The position numbers were made by a program, and so were the translations under genes. The notes under the pieces are model-generated. The model worked only from the letters and a program-made list of their open reading frames with translations, did not search any database and was not told where the DNA came from. From an uncultured Bacteroidaceae bacterium (GTDB lineage: Bacteria > Bacteroidota > Bacteroidia > Bacteroidales > Bacteroidaceae), in assembly GCA_934426255.1 (NCBI GenBank), contig CAKRYD010000017.1, positions 1 through 54,985 of the forward strand: 54,985 nt of DNA, in the 5' to 3' direction. Shown here one piece after another: positions 52,168 through 54,985 of this stretch; within the stretch, counting starts at the first letter, position 1; each line of letters begins with the position of its first letter.

Positions 52168-52529
52168 TTTCAGTACTTAAAACTCTTGACTCATTCTTGT
52201 CGTTGCATTCGGACGAGATAGCCAGTCGCGAGAATTCAGAAGTTTGTGCCATGCATCTTTACGACATGGGCGGTTGGTGGGTGGCCTTCGACCGTTCGGC
52301 CTATTTTCTGTCGCGCCTCTATCGTTCGGGCTACCCCTCGGTGCTTCGCATGAAAGACGGTTCGGGCGTACCTATGGTCATGGAAGGCATTCCTTCGGCT
52401 GCGTTGTCGTGCCTGTGTCGCGGCATCAAGGTGCTCCATCGCGAAAAAGGCTATCGTGTAGTGTCGGCATCATCCTATGATCCGCGTCTTTATGCCCGAT
52501 GGAAAGACGAATGTCTGTCGTCCTGTTGA
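52164..52529 (+). CDS. Unrecognised 121-aa protein in the usual upxZ position
   Basis: A soluble 121-aa protein overlapping upxY by four bases. It is rich in aromatic and Ser residues: MHLYDMGGWWVAFDRSAYFLSRLYRSGYPSVLRMKDGSG (about 30-68), then SAALSCLCRGIKVLHREKGYRVVSASSYDPRLYARWKDEC. I recognise no family. The position is where upxZ (an inhibitor of other UpxY proteins) sits in Bacteroides capsule loci, but the protein is shorter and I do not see the UpxZ pattern. A regulatory role is a guess. Confidence 0.8.
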   Translation: MISVLKTLDSFLSLHSDEIASRENSEVCAMHLYDMGGWWVAFDRSAYFLSRLYRSGYPSVLRMKDGSGVPMVMEGIPSAALSCLCRGIKVLHREKGYRVVSASSYDPRLYARWKDECLSSC

Positions 52530-52560
52530 TGTGTGTGCGTGTACTCTTAAAATAATAGCA

Positions 52561-53676
52561 ATGACAGAAATCCTTTTTATATTTTCCGGCTTCCTTGTGT
52601 CGGTGTTGCTGGGTGTGGTGCTGATAACCAACATTCTGGTCATATCGTACAAGAAAAAGCTGTTCGATCTGCCCGATGCCCGCAAGGTTCATTCGGTGCC
52701 TGTTCCCCGTTTGGGCGGTTTCTCGTTCCTTCCGGTGGTGCTTGTCACTGTGTGCATGGTCACGGGCTTCCATTATTATGCAGGTTTCGGCACGGCAGGG
52801 CTGTTCCTATCGGGTTCGCCCTATGAACTTCTGTTGCTGGCCGTTGGCAGCACATTGCTCTATCTCACAGGCATAGCCGACGACCTTGTGGGCATAGGCT
52901 ATCGCAGCAAGTTTGTGGTTCAGTTGGCCACGGCATTGCTGTTTGTGCTGTCGGGCAATTGGATAGACAACTTCGACGGCTTGTTGGGCATTTGTGAGAT
53001 TCCCGCCTGGCTGGGCATGCCTTTTACGGTAGTGCTGGTGGTTTATATCACCAATGCCATCAATCTGATCGACGGCATCGACGGCCTGGCTTCCGGTCTG
53101 TGTGCCATAGCCTTTGCTGCCATGGGCACACTGCTTGCCGTCCGTGGGGAGTATGTATACGCCCTGTTGTCGTTCAGTTTTTTGGGCGTGCTGGTTCCTT
53201 TTTGGATCTACAACGTGTTCGGCAACGTGCAGCGTCACCACAAGTTGTTCATGGGCGATGCCGGCAGTCTCACCTTGGGCTACGTGCTGAGCTATTTGGC
53301 CATCCATCTGTCGAAAGGCAGCGACTCGACCACCTTAGGCACATGCTCCGACATGGCTTTCGCATTTTCAACCCTGCTGGTTCCCCTGTTCGATGTAGTG
53401 CGTGTAGTATTGTGCCGTTTGCGTGAAAGGAAAAATCCCTTCATGCCCGACCAGAACCACATTCACCACAAGTTGCTTCGTACAGGTCTGTCGCCGCGGA
53501 AGGCCATGGCTACCATTCTGAGCATTTCCGTCATCTTTATCATCCTGAACGTGATAATGGCCGAAAGCATAGGATTCACGTGGATGTTTGTGTGCGACAT
53601 CTTGTTGTGGACAATTTTGCAGTTGCTAATCAACCGTTACATCAAGGCAAGACAACCGAAAATCGCCGATTCTTGA
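52561..53676 (+). CDS. WecA/MraY-family undecaprenyl-phosphate sugar-1-phosphate transferase
   Basis: A 371-aa membrane enzyme that starts a glycan by moving a HexNAc-1-phosphate (probably GlcNAc-1-P) from its UDP donor to the lipid carrier. The start is the ATG at 52561, not the longer frame. Conserved blocks are ADDLVGIGYRSK (Asp108, Asp109), NAINLIDGIDGLASG (about 165-179), HKLFMGDAGSLTLGY (about 227-241) and DQNHIHHKLLRTG (about 305-317). Around these lie about 11 membrane helices. It would initiate the polysaccharide of the upxY locus. A 22-bp repeat overlaps its last codons. Confidence 0.93.
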   Translation: MTEILFIFSGFLVSVLLGVVLITNILVISYKKKLFDLPDARKVHSVPVPRLGGFSFLPVVLVTVCMVTGFHYYAGFGTAGLFLSGSPYELLLLAVGSTLLYLTGIADDLVGIGYRSKFVVQLATALLFVLSGNWIDNFDGLLGICEIPAWLGMPFTVVLVVYITNAINLIDGIDGLASGLCAIAFAAMGTLLAVRGEYVYALLSFSFLGVLVPFWIYNVFGNVQRHHKLFMGDAGSLTLGYVLSYLAIHLSKGSDSTTLGTCSDMAFAFSTLLVPLFDVVRVVLCRLRERKNPFMPDQNHIHHKLLRTGLSPRKAMATILSISVIFIILNVIMAESIGFTWMFVCDILLWTILQLLINRYIKARQPKIADS

Positions 53677-53695
53677 ACGGAAAATCGCCGATTTT
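53658..53695. repeat. Two 22-bp-spaced palindromic units at the end of the WecA-type gene
   Basis: GAAAATCGCCGATT occurs at 53658-53671 and 53680-53693, a 22-bp pitch. Each copy is palindromic about a C (AATCG-C-CGATT). The first copy encodes the gene's last residues and overlaps the stop. A weaker third inverted repeat (TTCT/AGAA) is centred near 53710. Confidence 0.75.
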
Positions 53696-53810
53696 GTTTT
53701 TTACCTTCTACAGAAAAGCAGACCGCTGAGCAGATTTCCGTCATAACGTAGGAGCTGTTTCATAAGAAAGCAGTAATTTTATGCCAAAATTCGGATAACA
53801 GATCAAAAGC

Positions 53811-54002
53811 ATGAGTATTAAAGACTACCGTTTGACATCAATGGAAGAACCTACAGACGCAATGCTTCATGAATTGATGAGTCAGGTAGCGAGTTCTGCC
53901 AGGCAAAGTTCCGCCAATGCCCAACAAGTGCTGCAAAAAAAGATGCAGGAAACAATTGAGCTGATTCGTCGACAACGTAAATCTTCTTTGTCAGGCATTT
54001 AA
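53811..54002 (+). CDS. Small protein upstream of the zeta-toxin-like gene (putative antitoxin)
   Basis: A 63-aa hydrophilic, helical protein (MSIKDYRLTSMEEPTDAMLHELMSQVAS...). The last half is Gln/Lys/Arg-rich (SANAQQVLQKKMQETIELIRRQRK). No family is recognised. The gene ends five bases before the zeta-like gene on the same strand, the usual placing of a partner or antitoxin. A weak -7-like TAATTTTA lies upstream near 53774. Its antitoxin role is inferred from position only. Confidence 0.75.
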   Translation: MSIKDYRLTSMEEPTDAMLHELMSQVASSARQSSANAQQVLQKKMQETIELIRRQRKSSLSGI

Positions 54003-54007
54003 AGAAT

Positions 54008-54601
54008 ATGATAAAGCCTCTTCGCCCAGTTTTGTGTGTCGTTGCCGGACCTAATGGATCTGGCAAAACATCCACAACCGAGAAGTTGCTTGCCAATCAG
54101 TGGACGGCAGATAGTGTGTATATCAATCCTGATAATATTGCACAGGAAAAGTTTGGAGATTGGAACTCTGAAGATGCTATATTAAAGGCTGCTAAGGAAT
54201 CCACACGCTTACGTTATGAATGTTTGGAAAATAAACGGAGTTTTGTTTTTGAAACGGTTTTCTCGTCTCAAGAAAAGTTGGAATTCTTACGTAAAGCACA
54301 TGAAGCCGGCTTCTTTATCCGTTTCTTCTATGTATGTACGGACAATCCTGAAATAAATGTACTGCGAATAGCCCAACGTTATCTTAATGGCGGACACGAG
54401 GTTCCGATATCCAAGATTTTCAGCAGATATTACAAATCATTGATACTTTCAGCTCAGGCCATTCAATTTGTTGACCGGGCATATGTTTACGATAATTCAC
54501 GTGACAATGAACTTCCCCGGTTGCTATATCGTACATCAGATGGAAATATTTATAAGAAATATACTGATAACATTCCCGATTGGGCAATGTCTCTAATATA
54601 A
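54008..54601 (+). CDS. Zeta-toxin-family P-loop kinase
   Basis: A 197-aa protein. Walker A is GPNGSGKTS (residues 14-22), followed by YINPDNIAQEKFGDW (about 38-52, the Asp and Asn usual in zeta kinases), SFVFETVFSS (about 78-87) and VCTDNPEINVLRIAQRYLNGGHEVP (about 113-137). These are the marks of the zeta toxin/PezT-like kinase family common in Bacteroidetes. Zeta toxins phosphorylate UDP-N-acetylglucosamine and block wall synthesis; whether this one does so is unknown. It ends just before a 22-bp palindrome array. Confidence 0.9.
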   Translation: MIKPLRPVLCVVAGPNGSGKTSTTEKLLANQWTADSVYINPDNIAQEKFGDWNSEDAILKAAKESTRLRYECLENKRSFVFETVFSSQEKLEFLRKAHEAGFFIRFFYVCTDNPEINVLRIAQRYLNGGHEVPISKIFSRYYKSLILSAQAIQFVDRAYVYDNSRDNELPRLLYRTSDGNIYKKYTDNIPDWAMSLI

Positions 54602-54985
54602 CAGTTCTTCTTTTCGATAAAAACCTTTTGCACCGACAGGCAAGACGAAAATCCTTGAGAGTTTCCGAACGATTGTCTGACAATTCGTAACGGATTGTTC
54701 GACAAGTTGTGATCGGAAAAAGACTTTTCTTTGGTCGAAAAAAGTCTTTTTCAGGGTACAAAAAAGTCTTTTTCTGATGCGAAAAAAGACTTTTTTCGGG
54801 TGCAAAAAAGACTTTTTCTGCCCCAAGAAAAGACTTATTTCAGTCATGAGTTGTCAAGCAATTCTTCGGCAGTTGTCGAGCAATTGCTTGCAGACACTCG
54901 ACAAATCTTTTACAAACATACTGCAGATATGGTGGTACAGTATTATAAACTCAAGCGAAAAGTGTTCAGCGGTGGCAGAAAAAGC
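54602..54985. other. 384-bp gene-free end of the window
   Basis: Holds only the 22-bp palindrome array (54672-54911). The minus-strand 84-codon frame at 54593-54847 is a translation of the repeats and is not called. I see nothing in the last 75 bases. Confidence 0.6.
54672..54911. repeat. Tandem array of about ten 22-bp palindromic units
   Basis: Six central units have the core AAAAAGACTTTTT or AAAAAGTCTTTTT; the middle triplets fall at 54722, 54744, 54766, 54788, 54810 and 54832, exactly 22 bases apart. Units on both sides keep the pitch with another core, TTGTC/GACAA (centres near 54678 and 54700 before; 54856, 54878 and 54900 after). Spacer bases between cores vary. Not CRISPR: no separate repeat and spacer. 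Confidence 0.85.

Noticed and set aside
54593..54847. 84-codon minus-strand gene made of seven-residue KK-x-FF repeats
   Set aside because: The repeats come from translating the 22-bp palindrome array; the pitch is not a multiple of three, so the frame drifts, and no ribosome site is seen.

Overview
This window looks like chromosomal DNA from a gut- or mouth-type member of the Bacteroidales (Bacteroides, Paraprevotella or Prevotella relatives; I cannot fix the genus). The reasons are: promoters of the Bacteroides sigma type (TTTG or TTG, 19-21 bases, TAnnTTTG) in front of many genes; Bacteroidales-specific families (DUF4738, DUF6078, DUF4250, DUF3332, C11 clostripain-like lipoprotein, UpxY); a Na+-pumping methylmalonyl-CoA decarboxylase cluster for propionate formation; a TonB-ExbB-ExbD-ExbD-PstS cluster; and secreted glycosidases. 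Most of the window is ordinary, densely packed core genome.

Layout. 1-2681: end of ruvX, def and a TPR protein. 2799-10873: secreted GH109-like oxidoreductase/glycosidase, rfbA, aldose epimerase, asd, a clostripain-family lipoprotein, a DUF4738 lipoprotein and a coiled-coil periplasmic protein. 11102-14978 (minus): lysS-pgi-HAD phosphatase. 15250-22487 (minus): a saccharopine-dehydrogenase-type enzyme, recA, then an exported GH106 alpha-L-rhamnosidase and a GH127-like enzyme directly behind recA. 22688-26282: DUF6078, a 23-bp palindrome array, an acyl-CoA-synthetase-like enzyme and a GH-like secreted protein. 26360-28477: divergent tRNA-Pro and tRNA-Phe, then xseA-DUF4250-xseB. 28571-34821 (minus): exbB-exbD-exbD-tonB, a second exported TonB C-terminal domain, pstS-like and TPR. 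35334-46256: a membrane acyltransferase-like protein, ilvE, DUF975, DUF3332, trmB, a 1009-aa DUF6067-type glycosidase overlapping menA, and a MATE-cytidylate kinase-phosphoesterase operon. 46490-50940: mmdA, LTD-OadG, a small protein, mmdC and mmdB.

The most interesting part is 50941-54985. A 299-bp segment bounded by perfect 26-bp inverted repeats carries one strong Bacteroides-type promoter, which at present points away from a upxY antiterminator gene. This has the form of a phase-variable surface-polysaccharide promoter caught in the OFF state, with a bidirectional terminator placed to stop its OFF-direction transcript. The locus it would control is very short: upxY, an unrecognised 121-aa gene in the usual upxZ place, and a WecA-type initiating transferase. 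A small-ORF/zeta-toxin pair follows.

A second theme is a set of tandem arrays of unrelated palindromes with a fixed pitch of 22 or 23 bp (23127-23243, 53658-53695, 54672-54911). They lie at gene 3' ends and do not look like CRISPR. I found no insertion sequence, prophage, CRISPR array or rRNA gene.
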